Assembly: GCA_024244665.1 (NCBI GenBank)
Contig: JAAEOI010000479.1
Coordinates: 1-57,442 of the forward strand
Reading direction: 5' to 3'
Source: Bacteroidota bacterium
GTDB lineage: Bacteria > Bacteroidota > Bacteroidia > Bacteroidales > GCA-2748055
Length of the DNA: 57,442 nucleotides
Shown here piece by piece: positions 1 through 8,231 of this stretch (position 1 is the first letter of the stretch; each line of letters begins with the position of its first letter). The notes under the pieces are model-generated. The model saw only the letters and a program-made list of their open reading frames with translations. It ran no database searches and was not told the origin of the DNA. Position numbers and translations under genes: made by a program.

Positions 1-501
1 ACCATGGAACTCCTGCTGGCATCACCTCTGAAGCCCAGGGAAATCATCCTGGGTAAGGTAACTCCCTATGTAGTATTATCCTTTACTAACGCGATGACCA
101 TTTTACTGCTTGGCTTCTTTGTATTTGATGTGCCGGTGGTTGGGAGTATCTGGTTGTTGATGGCGGAGTGCATGCTTTTTATCACCCTGGCCCTTTCACT
201 GGGGGTCTTGATCTCTACCATTGCAAAAACACAGCAGATGGCCATGTTCATGAGTTTGCTGGGGCTCATGCTCCCTACCATCCTGCTCTCCGGCTTCATT
301 TTCCCCATCGAAAATATGCCAAAAGTACTGCAGTGGTTTTCTGCCCTTATGCCGCCTCGCTGGTTTATTGTGATTGTGAAAAATATCATGCTTAAAGGGT
401 CTGGCTTTGCCTTTATCTGGAAAGAGACCCTGATTTTGTTGGGGATGACCCTCTTTTTTATCCTGGCCTCGGTCAGGAGGTTTAAAATCAGACTGAATTA
501 G
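1..501 (+). CDS. ABC-2 type transporter permease, C-terminal part (cut by window edge)
   Basis: This is the 3' part of an ABC-2 family membrane permease; the frame is open to the left edge, so the true start lies outside the window. The visible 166 residues begin just before a cytoplasmic MELLLASPLKPREI motif that in this family follows the KE-x-GT stretch contacting the ATPase. Hydrophobic segments follow, ending with a NMPKVLQWFSALMPPRWF loop and a final membrane span. The downstream gene has the same ending (SMPHWAQKINLFNP...ILLKGSGF), so the two are paralogous half-permeases, as in YbhS/YbhR-type exporters. The ATPase and membrane-fusion subunits are presumably upstream, outside the window. 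Substrate cannot be told. Confidence 0.85.
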   Translation, partial: TMELLLASPLKPREIILGKVTPYVVLSFTNAMTILLLGFFVFDVPVVGSIWLLMAECMLFITLALSLGVLISTIAKTQQMAMFMSLLGLMLPTILLSGFIFPIENMPKVLQWFSALMPPRWFIVIVKNIMLKGSGFAFIWKETLILLGMTLFFILASVRRFKIRLN

Positions 502-511
502 CGCCATAGAT

Positions 512-1630
512 ATGAGGATATTAGCTACATTACTGGTTAAAGAGTTCAAGCAGATCTTTCGCAACAAGCTGATGCTTCCCATTATTTTTGTGGTTCCCGT
601 GGTGCAGATGATCCTCTTAACCTATGCTGCCAGCCTGGAGATGAAGGGGATCAATATGGCTGTTGTAGACCAGGATTATTCACAGGCATCCCGACGGCTG
701 GTCTCATGTTTTGAGGGTTCTCCATTTTTTGAAATCAACCTGACCACCAGCTCTTACCAGGAAGCATTGGATGAGCTGACAAGTGACCATGTGGATGTAA
801 TCCTCCATATGCAGCACGGATTCGAAAAGAGACTTTACAGTGAAAAAGAGACTGAACTTCAGCTGGTGGTCAATGCCATTAATGCCACGGAAGCGGGACT
901 GACTAATGCATATTGTACCCAGATCATTACCGATTTCAACGGACAGTTACGAGCTGATTGGTTTGGACTGGATGGATCGGGAAAAATGACACTATTGGAT
1001 ATTATACCCAAATACTGGTACAATCCGCTGCTGGATTTCAAAATCTATATGTTCTCAGGGATCCTGGTAATCATTGTGACCCTTATCGGAATGCTGCTTA
1101 CAGCACTGAACCTGGTGAGGGAGAAGGAGATGGGGACTACCGAGCAGATCAATGTAACTCCCATCCGGAAGTACCAGTTTATCATGGCAAAACTGCTTCC
1201 TTTTATGGTCATCGCCCTGTTTGAGCTTGCGTTTGGATTGCTTATCGGACGACTCCTTTTCGGACTGCCCATCGTGGGAAGCATCGGACTGCTCTTCCTC
1301 TTCACCTGCGTCTACCTGGTGGCAGTTCTGGGAATTGGACTTTTTCTCTCCACCATCTCCAATACGCAACAGCAGCTCATGTATATGGCCTTTTTCTTTA
1401 TGCTCACCTTTGTCCTGATGAGTGGTGTATTTACACCGGCCGAGAGCATGCCCCACTGGGCTCAGAAGATCAACCTGTTCAACCCGGTGGCCTATTTCAT
1501 GAAAGTGATCCGCATGATCCTGCTGAAGGGTTCCGGTTTCAGGGATATCAGCCGTGAGTTTTACAGCCTTTGTATCTACGCAGTGATGATACTGACCCTG
1601 GCCATCGCCAATTACCGGAAGACTACCTGA
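512..1630 (+). CDS. ABC-2 type transporter permease
   Basis: A full-length 372-residue permease of the YhhJ/YbhR type. It has an N-terminal membrane span (about residues 20-45), a periplasmic domain of roughly 130 residues, and five to six C-terminal spans. The cytoplasmic loop NLVREKEMGTTEQINVTPIRK is the conserved ABC-2 motif (KE-x-GT). It begins ten bases after the stop of the preceding permease, so the two are surely co-transcribed and probably form a heterodimeric export channel for a drug, lipid or similar hydrophobic compound. Its 3' end overlaps the convergent thioredoxin-like gene by 8 bp. Confidence 0.88.
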   Translation: MRILATLLVKEFKQIFRNKLMLPIIFVVPVVQMILLTYAASLEMKGINMAVVDQDYSQASRRLVSCFEGSPFFEINLTTSSYQEALDELTSDHVDVILHMQHGFEKRLYSEKETELQLVVNAINATEAGLTNAYCTQIITDFNGQLRADWFGLDGSGKMTLLDIIPKYWYNPLLDFKIYMFSGILVIIVTLIGMLLTALNLVREKEMGTTEQINVTPIRKYQFIMAKLLPFMVIALFELAFGLLIGRLLFGLPIVGSIGLLFLFTCVYLVAVLGIGLFLSTISNTQQQLMYMAFFFMLTFVLMSGVFTPAESMPHWAQKINLFNPVAYFMKVIRMILLKGSGFRDISREFYSLCIYAVMILTLAIANYRKTT

Positions 1631-2231
1631 GCAGGTATTCGAAAATGCGGTCTGTTCCCTTTGAGTCCCAGTTCACAGCTCCTTTTTTCCTGACCACGAT
1701 CTTTCCATCGGGAGAGATGATATAGGTGGTGGGGATGGAACTGTGTTCAAAAACCTGTGGTGTTGCTGAGTCCGTATAATGTACCGGGAACGAAAAGCCA
1801 TGTTTCTTCATGAATGCATCAACCACTGCAGGTTCCTGGTTTGTAAGCAACAGGAAAGAGACCGATTCCCCGTGTTTTTCCCATGTCTTCTGTATTTCGG
1901 GCAGCTCGGCCACACAGGGAGGGCACCAGGTGGCCCAGAAATTCAGAAATACAGGACTGTCGCTGAATTGTGAGAGCTTAGCCCTTTCTCCCCGGTCATC
2001 CAAAAAGCTCCAGTTATAGTCATCCTCCGACAGGCTTACCTGCTTATCTTCGGCAATCATACCCGGGTTTTTGATGGTTAAGGCCACCCGGTTAATGCTT
2101 GTGGAGATTACCCTTCTCGGGCCGGGGATTACTAACAGGATCAGCAATAACCAGAAGAATATATCCCCTGCTTTCTGCCCGGTGGTCCGGGTCTCCTTCC
2201 ATCTTCTAACTCTCTCTTTCATTGTTGCCAT
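1623..2231 (-). CDS. TlpA-like membrane-anchored thioredoxin-fold protein
   Basis: A 202-residue protein with one N-terminal membrane anchor (about residues 25-45) and a TlpA/ResA-like thioredoxin domain facing the periplasm. The active site WATWCPPCVAELPE is intact, followed by the family's IP-TTYIISPDGKIV segment with its cis-proline. Such proteins reduce disulfides in exported proteins or cytochrome c maturation partners. It is divergent from the BrkB-like gene (85 bp between starts) and its stop lies inside the end of the convergent permease. Redox partners are not in view, so the specific client is unknown. Confidence 0.85.
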   Translation of the reverse strand: MATMKERVRRWKETRTTGQKAGDIFFWLLLILLVIPGPRRVISTSINRVALTIKNPGMIAEDKQVSLSEDDYNWSFLDDRGERAKLSQFSDSPVFLNFWATWCPPCVAELPEIQKTWEKHGESVSFLLLTNQEPAVVDAFMKKHGFSFPVHYTDSATPQVFEHSSIPTTYIISPDGKIVVRKKGAVNWDSKGTDRIFEYLLR

Positions 2232-2289
2232 GGGGAATCAATTTTTGGCAAAGTTAATTTTTCCCCCAATATCCTTCGGTCAAGTTTAT

Positions 2290-2297
2290 TATATTTG
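2290..2297 (+). promoter_or_regulatory. Putative -7 promoter element of the YihY/BrkB gene
   Basis: TATATTTG is an exact match to the Bacteroidetes -7 consensus TAnnTTTG and lies 20 bases before the chosen ATG at 2317. No good -33 TTTG was found at the usual spacing, so this is a partial match. It supports 2317 as the start rather than the upstream in-frame ATG at 2071. Confidence 0.45.
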
Positions 2298-2316
2298 TTT
2301 TGCCAAACAGCACTTC

Positions 2317-3615
2317 ATGCTCAAAAAGATAAGAACTTTCTTCAAAGAGGAGATCTGGACACATGATCTCACATCAAAATCCAGGCGGAGGACCTTTTTA
2401 ATCAGGCAATCGAGGATTTATATCCTTGCATTCAAAGGTTTTTTTGAAGACAGGGGATTCGTCAGGGCAGCGGCTCTGACCTACTTTACCATGCTCTCCA
2501 TAGTTCCGATTTTCGCCATTGTTTTTGCCATTGCCCGGAATTTTGGCTTTGATGAGCGCCTTCATGAGATGATCAACAACAATGAAACCGGACAGGAGGA
2601 GCTCATGACCAGGCTGACCACCCTGGTGGATAATCTACTGGCCAATGTGAAGGGCGGACTGATCGCGGGTATTGGTGGTGTCATTCTCTTCTGGTCGGTG
2701 ATACAGGTTCTCAATAACATAGAGGCTTCCTTTAACGACATATGGCAGATCAAAAAGGCGCGCAGTCCTTTCCGGAAATTTTCCGATTACCTGGCAATTA
2801 TTATCTTAACTCCCTTTGCCATAGGCCTGTCAGGAAGCATGATGGTGAAGATCCAGAAAATGGTCACTGAGTTTGAGGTCCTCAAACCGCTGATTATGGC
2901 CTTAATCAAATCAGTACCCTACCTCTCCATGTGGATCCTTTTTACCATCGTCTACATTGTCATGCCCAATACCAAGGTCAGGTTCCAGAATGCCTTGATA
3001 GCAGGGGTGATAGCCGGTACAGTGGCTGTTCTTTTTCAGCACCTGTACCAGGATCTGCAGATTGGGGTATGGCGTTTCAATACCCTTTATGGTAGTATTG
3101 CCATGATCCCTCTTTTCCTTTTATGGTTGCAGCTTACCTGGCTGATTGTGCTCATGGGTGCCGAACTCTCCTTTGCATACCAGAACATCGAGCATTACGA
3201 ATTTGAGGAGGATGCCCTGAATCTGAGCCACAACAACAAACGGATTCTGACCCTGCTGATCTCCTACCAGATCATTAAGAACTTTGAGGAGGGGGGAGAA
3301 CCCAGGAATACTGATTTCCTCAGTCATGAGCTTGGTATACCCCTCAGGCTGCTTAATGAACTGGTCTACGAACTGGTAAGTGCCGGGATCCTCGTGGAGC
3401 TGGCGGCTGACAATCCCAAGGACCGATCCTATGTGCCTGCCGTGGATATCAACAGGATAACAGTGGAGTTCATTTACAGCCAGATGGAAAAGACGGGTGG
3501 CGATCACCTCTATGTGACCGAATCGGCCGAGCTAGGTAAGATCACCAAGATCCACGAACACATCCTGCACTCCATTCGCGAGTCTCCTTCGAATATACTC
3601 CTTAAGGACCTTTAG
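2317..3615 (+). CDS. YihY/virulence factor BrkB family membrane protein
   Basis: A polytopic inner-membrane protein of 432 residues. The family signature is clear: FVRAAALTYFTMLSIVPIF near residue 45, then five to six membrane spans, with WSVIQVLNNIEASFNDIWQIKKAR and the YGSIAMIPLFLLWLQLTWLIVLMGAELSFA-type region near residue 270. The last 130 residues form a soluble winged-helix-like cytoplasmic tail, common in Bacteroidetes members. The frame is open back to an ATG at 2071, but that part runs antisense through the thioredoxin gene; MLKKIRTFFKEEIW at 2317 is the natural start and has a promoter match before it. The molecular function of the family is unresolved. Confidence 0.85.
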   Translation: MLKKIRTFFKEEIWTHDLTSKSRRRTFLIRQSRIYILAFKGFFEDRGFVRAAALTYFTMLSIVPIFAIVFAIARNFGFDERLHEMINNNETGQEELMTRLTTLVDNLLANVKGGLIAGIGGVILFWSVIQVLNNIEASFNDIWQIKKARSPFRKFSDYLAIIILTPFAIGLSGSMMVKIQKMVTEFEVLKPLIMALIKSVPYLSMWILFTIVYIVMPNTKVRFQNALIAGVIAGTVAVLFQHLYQDLQIGVWRFNTLYGSIAMIPLFLLWLQLTWLIVLMGAELSFAYQNIEHYEFEEDALNLSHNNKRILTLLISYQIIKNFEEGGEPRNTDFLSHELGIPLRLLNELVYELVSAGILVELAADNPKDRSYVPAVDINRITVEFIYSQMEKTGGDHLYVTESAELGKITKIHEHILHSIRESPSNILLKDL

Positions 3616-3673
3616 TAAATATCGGATTGATAGATGTTGTGTTAAATTTACGTTAATTTAATATTGAATTCAG

Positions 3674-3704
3674 TTTGTCGTTTACGGATTATTAGCTAAT
3701 ATTG
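3674..3704 (+). promoter_or_regulatory. Histidine operon promoter
   Basis: TTTG at 3674-3677 and TAATATTG at 3697-3704 are separated by 19 bases, matching the Bacteroidetes vegetative promoter (-33 TTTG, -7 TAnnTTTG) with one mismatch in the -7 box. Transcription would start near 3711, about a dozen bases before the leader peptide ATG. Confidence 0.65.
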
Positions 3705-3723
3705 TAAATCCAAATTTGGAAAA

Positions 3724-3780
3724 ATGAAGTTCTACAGGCAGCATAGCGTCCATCATTACCATCACTACGTGAATGGCTAG
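3724..3780 (+). CDS. hisL: His operon leader peptide (18 aa, five His)
   Basis: An 18-codon ORF reads MKFYRQHSVHHYHHYVNG and stops at TAG. Five of its eighteen codons are His (positions 7, 10, 11, 13, 14), in a cluster H-V/H-H-Y-H-H. It follows directly on the promoter and precedes an intrinsic terminator and then hisG, so its position and composition are those of an attenuator leader peptide: ribosome stalling at His codons when charged tRNA-His is scarce would favour an antiterminator. The sequence around 3743-3752 can pair with 3772-3779 across the His codons, a plausible pause hairpin. The symbol is by analogy with enterobacterial hisL; the sequence itself is unrelated. Confidence 0.85.
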   Translation: MKFYRQHSVHHYHHYVNG

Positions 3781-3819
3781 GACCCTGTGCAGTTAAATGT
3801 AATCCGGAATTTTGAGTTG

Positions 3820-3848
3820 AGGTTTGCAGATACTGCAGACCTTTTTTT
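3820..3848 (+). terminator. Attenuator terminator of the his operon
   Basis: GGTTTGCAG (3821-3829), loop ATA, and CTGCAGACC (3833-3841) form a nine-pair stem with one G-U pair, extended by A3820-T3842 and followed by a run of seven T. It lies 40 bases after the leader peptide stop and 30 bases before hisG, so it acts inside the leader and not at a gene end. A competing pairing is possible between TGCAG at 3788-3792 and the right arm, but I could not fold it. Confidence 0.8.
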
Positions 3849-3877
3849 GTATAGAATTTTGTATTAAATGAAGAGAT

Positions 3878-4735
3878 ATGGAGAAGATAAGAATTGCCAT
3901 TCAAAAGTCGGGGCGGCTCAGCGAAAAGTCCCTGAACCTTCTTAAGGAGGCGGGAATATCGTTGAACAATGGCTCCAGAAAACTCAGGTCGGTGGCACAG
4001 TCATTTCCCCTTGAGGTGATCTACCTGAGGGATGATGACATCCCCCAGTATGTTGAAGATGGAGTGGCTCACATTGGGATTGTGGGTGAGAATGAATATG
4101 CAGAGAAGGAGTGTGATGTGGACCTGGTGGAGCGGCTGGGATACTCCAGGTGCAGGCTCTCCATTGCCATTCCCAAATCAGAAGCATACGGGGGTGTGGA
4201 GGATCTGCAGGGAAAACGGATCGCAACATCCTACCCGGTAATCCTCAGGAACTACCTTGGAGGGCATGGAGTTTCGGCCGATGTGCATGTTCTCAGTGGT
4301 TCGGTAGAGCTGGCACCCTCCATTGGGGTTGCCGATGCAATATTCGATATCGTGAGTTCTGGAAGCACCCTGATTAGTAACGGGCTCAAGGAGGTGGAAG
4401 TGGCAATGAAATCGGAGGCAGTGGTTATTGCCAACCGGAATCTGGATGAGGAGGTGAAATCTATCCTGGCCAACCTGCTTTTCAGGATCCGCAGTGTAAT
4501 GGCAGCATCCAATAATAAGTACATTCTTTTGAATGCCCCCAACGATAAGCTGGAGGAGATCATCGAAGTCCTTCCCGGTATGAAGAGCCCTACAGTGATG
4601 CCCCTGGCCGATGAGGGGTGGAGTTCGGTGCACTCGGTGCTTAGTGAGAAAACATTCTGGGAGGTTATCGACCGCCTGAAGGAGCTGGGAGCACAGGGAA
4701 TTCTGGTGATTCCTATTGAAAAGATGATTGTTTGA
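3878..4735 (+). CDS. hisG: ATP phosphoribosyltransferase, long form
   Basis: The first enzyme of histidine synthesis, joining ATP and PRPP. The 285-residue length and the C-terminal segment (about residues 215-285, ending GAQGILVIPIEKMIV) show the long form with its own ACT-like His-binding domain, so no HisZ subunit is needed. Catalytic-domain landmarks include RIAIQKSGRLSEKSL at the start, GIVGENEY near residue 70 and the PRPP-binding stretch around DAIFDIVSSGSTL near residue 150. It is the first structural gene after the leader attenuator. Regulation is therefore likely twofold: attenuation of transcription and feedback inhibition by histidine. Confidence 0.97.
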   Translation: MEKIRIAIQKSGRLSEKSLNLLKEAGISLNNGSRKLRSVAQSFPLEVIYLRDDDIPQYVEDGVAHIGIVGENEYAEKECDVDLVERLGYSRCRLSIAIPKSEAYGGVEDLQGKRIATSYPVILRNYLGGHGVSADVHVLSGSVELAPSIGVADAIFDIVSSGSTLISNGLKEVEVAMKSEAVVIANRNLDEEVKSILANLLFRIRSVMAASNNKYILLNAPNDKLEEIIEVLPGMKSPTVMPLADEGWSSVHSVLSEKTFWEVIDRLKELGAQGILVIPIEKMIV

Positions 4736-4752
4736 TTTTAAGATTGTAAACC

Positions 4753-6042
4753 ATGAATATTATTCGTTATCCGGAGCGTAAAACCTGGCCCGAAATTCTT
4801 CAGCGACCTGAACTGAACCATATTAAACTGGAGGACCAGGTGGTGCAGATCATTGATGATGTTGCACAGAATGGTGACAGTGCCGTCCGCTCCTATACCA
4901 GTAAGTTTGACGGGGTAGACCAGGAACACCTGGAAGTTTCCCGCGAGGAACTGAAAAAGGCCCGTGAGCAGGTGGGAAAGCCGCTCAGGAAAGCCATTGA
5001 AGAGGCACACTGGAATATCCTCACATTTCACAAGAAGCAGATTCACCAGTCTGAGACCATCGTGACAACTGCCGGGGTGCGTTGCTGGCAGAAGCCGGTA
5101 CCCATGCAGAGAGTCGGGCTCTATATTCCGGGAGGTTCAGCCCCCTTGCTTTCGACTGTTCTGATGCTTGGGATTCCTGCAAAAATCGCAGGATGCCCAG
5201 AGGTAATCCTGTGTTCTCCACCAGATAAAGATGGCAAGGTGAATCCCACAATCCTTTATATTGCGGATCTCCTGGGGATTGACCGGGTATTCAGTGTGGG
5301 CGGGGTACAGGCCATTGCTGCAATGGCCCATGGAACGGAGAGCATTCCGGCTGTTCACAAAATCTTCGGTCCGGGGAACCAGTTTGTAACCATGGCAAAA
5401 CAGATTGTCAGCCGTGAAACCGTTGCCATTGACATGCCCGCCGGTCCGTCCGAACTGACTGTTGTGGCCGATGCCACCTCAAATCCTGCCTTTATTGCAT
5501 CCGATCTGCTCTCCCAGGCCGAGCACGGTCCTGACAGCCAGGTGCTTCTGATCGCCGATTCGGGCGACCTGATTGGCCGTGTTCAGGCCGAGCTGAAAGC
5601 TCAACTTGAAGCTCTTCCCAGGAAAAAAATTGCCACAGCCGCCCTGGAGAACAGTAAAATGATCCTGCTGAATGACCAGTCCGAGATTATGGATATGGTC
5701 AATATGTATTCTCCTGAACACCTGATTATTGTCACGGAAAATTACCACGAGCTGGGTGAGCAGGTGCTCAATGCCGGATCGGTATTTCTTGGAGATTATA
5801 CCCCGGAAAGTGCCGGGGACTACGCCTCAGGTACAAATCACACCCTTCCGACCAACGGATGGGCTGTCTCTTACAGCGGGGTGAATATGGATAGTTTTTA
5901 CAAAAAGATTACCTTTCAGGAGATCAGTAAATACGGGCTGCACAATATCGGTAAATCCGTGATGACCATGGCTGAGGCCGAGCAGCTCCAGGCTCACAGC
6001 AATGCTATCTCCATTAGATTGAAAAGCCCCGGTAATGCCTAG
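4753..6042 (+). CDS. hisD: Histidinol dehydrogenase
   Basis: Carries out the last two steps, NAD-dependent oxidation of histidinol to histidine. The 429 residues match the family length. Visible signatures are GLYIPGGSAPLLSTV, GPGNQFVTMAKQ, DMPAGPSELTVVAD, QAEHGPDSQ and SGTNHTLPTNGWA, which include zinc ligands and the catalytic Glu/His region. It lies 17 bases after hisG and overlaps hisC by 8 bp, so it is translated within the same operon mRNA. Confidence 0.97.
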   Translation: MNIIRYPERKTWPEILQRPELNHIKLEDQVVQIIDDVAQNGDSAVRSYTSKFDGVDQEHLEVSREELKKAREQVGKPLRKAIEEAHWNILTFHKKQIHQSETIVTTAGVRCWQKPVPMQRVGLYIPGGSAPLLSTVLMLGIPAKIAGCPEVILCSPPDKDGKVNPTILYIADLLGIDRVFSVGGVQAIAAMAHGTESIPAVHKIFGPGNQFVTMAKQIVSRETVAIDMPAGPSELTVVADATSNPAFIASDLLSQAEHGPDSQVLLIADSGDLIGRVQAELKAQLEALPRKKIATAALENSKMILLNDQSEIMDMVNMYSPEHLIIVTENYHELGEQVLNAGSVFLGDYTPESAGDYASGTNHTLPTNGWAVSYSGVNMDSFYKKITFQEISKYGLHNIGKSVMTMAEAEQLQAHSNAISIRLKSPGNA

Positions 6043-7096
6043 AGATTTTCAGATAAACAAGCTGGTTAGGGAGAATATTCGGAACCTGGTTCCATACTCC
6101 TCAGCCCGTGATGAGTTCACCGGCTCAGCCTCTGTTTTCCTGGATGCCAATGAAAACCCTCACAACCCTCCTTTGAACCGCTATCCCGATCCGGGTCAGT
6201 CTGCACTAAAGGAGGTGCTAGCCTCAATGAGAGGGCAATATGTGGAGAACCTGTTCCTGGGAAATGGCAGTGATGAGGCGATCGATCTGTTGTTCAGGGT
6301 GTTGTGTGAGCCCACGGTGGATCATGTGATTACTGTTGATCCCACCTATGGCATGTATGGAGTTTGTGCCGGAATCAATAATGTAAATCGAAAGAGTGTG
6401 CTGCTCAGGGAGGACTTCAGCCTGGATGCTGCTGCAGTCCTGGATGCTGTGGGGGACCGGACCAAGATGATTTTTCTATGTTCTCCCAATAATCCCACAT
6501 CCAATTCGCTGGACAGGGAAGCCATGCTTGAGGTAATCGACAATGCCCCCTGCGTAGTGGTGGTGGATGAAGCATACATCGATTTCAGCAATGGATCCGG
6601 CTTGTTATCACTGGTTCCGGAGAAAAGGAACCTGGTGGTGCTGCAGACCCTTTCAAAGGCATGGGGAGTAGCGGGAATCAGGCTGGGAATGGCCTTTGCC
6701 CATCCGGAGCTGATCGCTTTCCTGTCTGCTGTAAAATATCCCTACAATGTGAATACCCTTACCATGGAAGAGGCGAAACGTTCTCTGGGGAAGAGGGAAG
6801 GAATGAAGAGATGGGTAGAAGGAATCCTGGTGGAGAGGGAGAGGATCTCGGGGACCATGGCAGAGTTTGGTTTTGTGGAGCGGGTTTTCCCCTCTGATGC
6901 CAATTTCTTACTGCTTAAGGTGAATGATCCGCTTCATTTATACCTATACCTGGTGAAGAGAGGGATCATCGTCAGGGACCGGTCATCAGTTCCGCTGTGT
7001 GACGGCTGCCTGAGGATCACTGTGGGTACCAGCAGGGAGAACAGTCTTCTACTGGAGGCTCTGAAAGAATATGAAAAGGAAGAATACAAGTCATGA
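6035..7096 (+). CDS. hisC: Histidinol-phosphate aminotransferase
   Basis: PLP-dependent transamination of imidazole-acetol phosphate to histidinol phosphate. The 353-residue protein is a class I/II aminotransferase with LDANENPHNPP near the start, the CSPNNPTSN motif, VVVDEAYIDFS, and the PLP lysine in LQTLSKAWGVAGIRLGMA. The RITVGTSREN segment near the C-terminus carries the substrate-phosphate arginine. The start codon lies inside the end of hisD and the stop overlaps hisB by ATGA, both signs of translational coupling. Confidence 0.96.
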   Translation: MPRDFQINKLVRENIRNLVPYSSARDEFTGSASVFLDANENPHNPPLNRYPDPGQSALKEVLASMRGQYVENLFLGNGSDEAIDLLFRVLCEPTVDHVITVDPTYGMYGVCAGINNVNRKSVLLREDFSLDAAAVLDAVGDRTKMIFLCSPNNPTSNSLDREAMLEVIDNAPCVVVVDEAYIDFSNGSGLLSLVPEKRNLVVLQTLSKAWGVAGIRLGMAFAHPELIAFLSAVKYPYNVNTLTMEEAKRSLGKREGMKRWVEGILVERERISGTMAEFGFVERVFPSDANFLLLKVNDPLHLYLYLVKRGIIVRDRSSVPLCDGCLRITVGTSRENSLLLEALKEYEKEEYKS

Positions 7097-8220
7097 AAAA
7101 ACGAGTTATATTCCTGGACAGGGATGGTACGCTGGTAAAGGAGCCGCAGCCTGATAAGCAGCTGGATTCCCTTGAAAAACTGGAGTTCATCCCGGGTGTC
7201 TTTCGAAATCTTTACAAACTACGGAATTACACCGATTATGAGCTTGTCCTGGTGAGTAACCAAGATGGCCTTGGGACCGATTCATTCCCAACCGGGGATT
7301 TTACACCTGCCCATGAAAAATTTCTGACTGCTTTCAGGAATGAAGGGGTGGAGTTTGATGCTGAGCATATTGATCCATCGATGCCGGAGGAGGATTCACC
7401 CAATAGAAAACCCCGGACTGGTATGTTTAGCGGGTACATGAAGGGAGATTACGACCTGGAGGATTCATTGGTGATCGGGGACCGGATGACCGATATTGAA
7501 CTTGCACGGAACCTGGGAGCAAAAGGAATCTTCTATGGTCCTGAAAGCATGGTGAAAGAGATCGAAGAACAGGGCTTATCCGGATTTGTTGGACTGGTCA
7601 GTGATGACTGGGACCAGATCTACCGGTTTATCCGGTCCGGACTGCGTCACAGCATGGTTTCCCGGGTGACTGGCGAAACGGAGATTAAGGTTGAGCTCTC
7701 TCTGGACGGAGAGGGGAAAACTGATATTTCCACCGGGCTGGGCTTCTTTGACCACATGCTGGATCAACTTGGGCGGCACGGTGGATTGGACCTGTCGGTG
7801 GCCGTGAAGGGCGATCTTCATGTGGATGAGCACCACACCATCGAGGATACCGCCATTACCCTGGGGGAGGCGTTCCGGGAGGCCCTGGGCGACAAACGGG
7901 GCATCGAACGATATGCATTTACACTTCCCATGGATGATGCTCTGGTCACCGTGGCCCTGGACCTGGGCGGGAGGCCGTGGATGGAGTGGGATGTGGCATT
8001 CAAAAGAGAAATGATTGGAGATGTACCGACCGAGATGTTCTTTCATTTCTTTAAAAGTTTTACCGACGGGGCCCTTTGCAACCTAAATATAAGAGCTGAA
8101 GGGGAGAATGAGCACCATATGATAGAGGCCTTATTCAAGGGCTTTGCCCGGGCCATCAGATCTGCGGTAAAACTGGATCCGGAAAGCAATGCACTTCCCA
8201 CAACCAAAGGAAAATTATAA
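7093..8220 (+). CDS. hisB: Bifunctional histidinol-phosphatase / imidazoleglycerol-phosphate dehydratase
   Basis: A 375-residue fusion. Residues 1-180 form a HAD phosphatase: nucleophile motif FLDRDGTLV (D9, D11), SNQDGL, RKP near 105 and VIGDRMTD (D130, D134). Residues 187-375 form the dehydratase, with FFDHMLDQLGRHGG, DEHHTIEDTAITLG and the later ENEHHMIEALFKGFARA manganese-binding histidines. In the E. coli enzyme the phosphatase domain has a zinc loop with three Cys and one His; here the equivalent stretch HIDPSMPEEDSPNRKP has Asp, Ser, Ser and Asn instead. The fusion supplies steps 6 and 8 of the pathway from one gene. Confidence 0.96.
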   Translation: MKKRVIFLDRDGTLVKEPQPDKQLDSLEKLEFIPGVFRNLYKLRNYTDYELVLVSNQDGLGTDSFPTGDFTPAHEKFLTAFRNEGVEFDAEHIDPSMPEEDSPNRKPRTGMFSGYMKGDYDLEDSLVIGDRMTDIELARNLGAKGIFYGPESMVKEIEEQGLSGFVGLVSDDWDQIYRFIRSGLRHSMVSRVTGETEIKVELSLDGEGKTDISTGLGFFDHMLDQLGRHGGLDLSVAVKGDLHVDEHHTIEDTAITLGEAFREALGDKRGIERYAFTLPMDDALVTVALDLGGRPWMEWDVAFKREMIGDVPTEMFFHFFKSFTDGALCNLNIRAEGENEHHMIEALFKGFARAIRSAVKLDPESNALPTTKGKL

Positions 8221-8231
8221 TACAGAGTTTC

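Noticed and set aside
2071..2316. N-terminal extension of the BrkB-like protein from ATG 2071
   Set aside because: It runs antisense over the TlpA-like gene, has no match to the family start, and a promoter match lies at 2290-2297, inside it.
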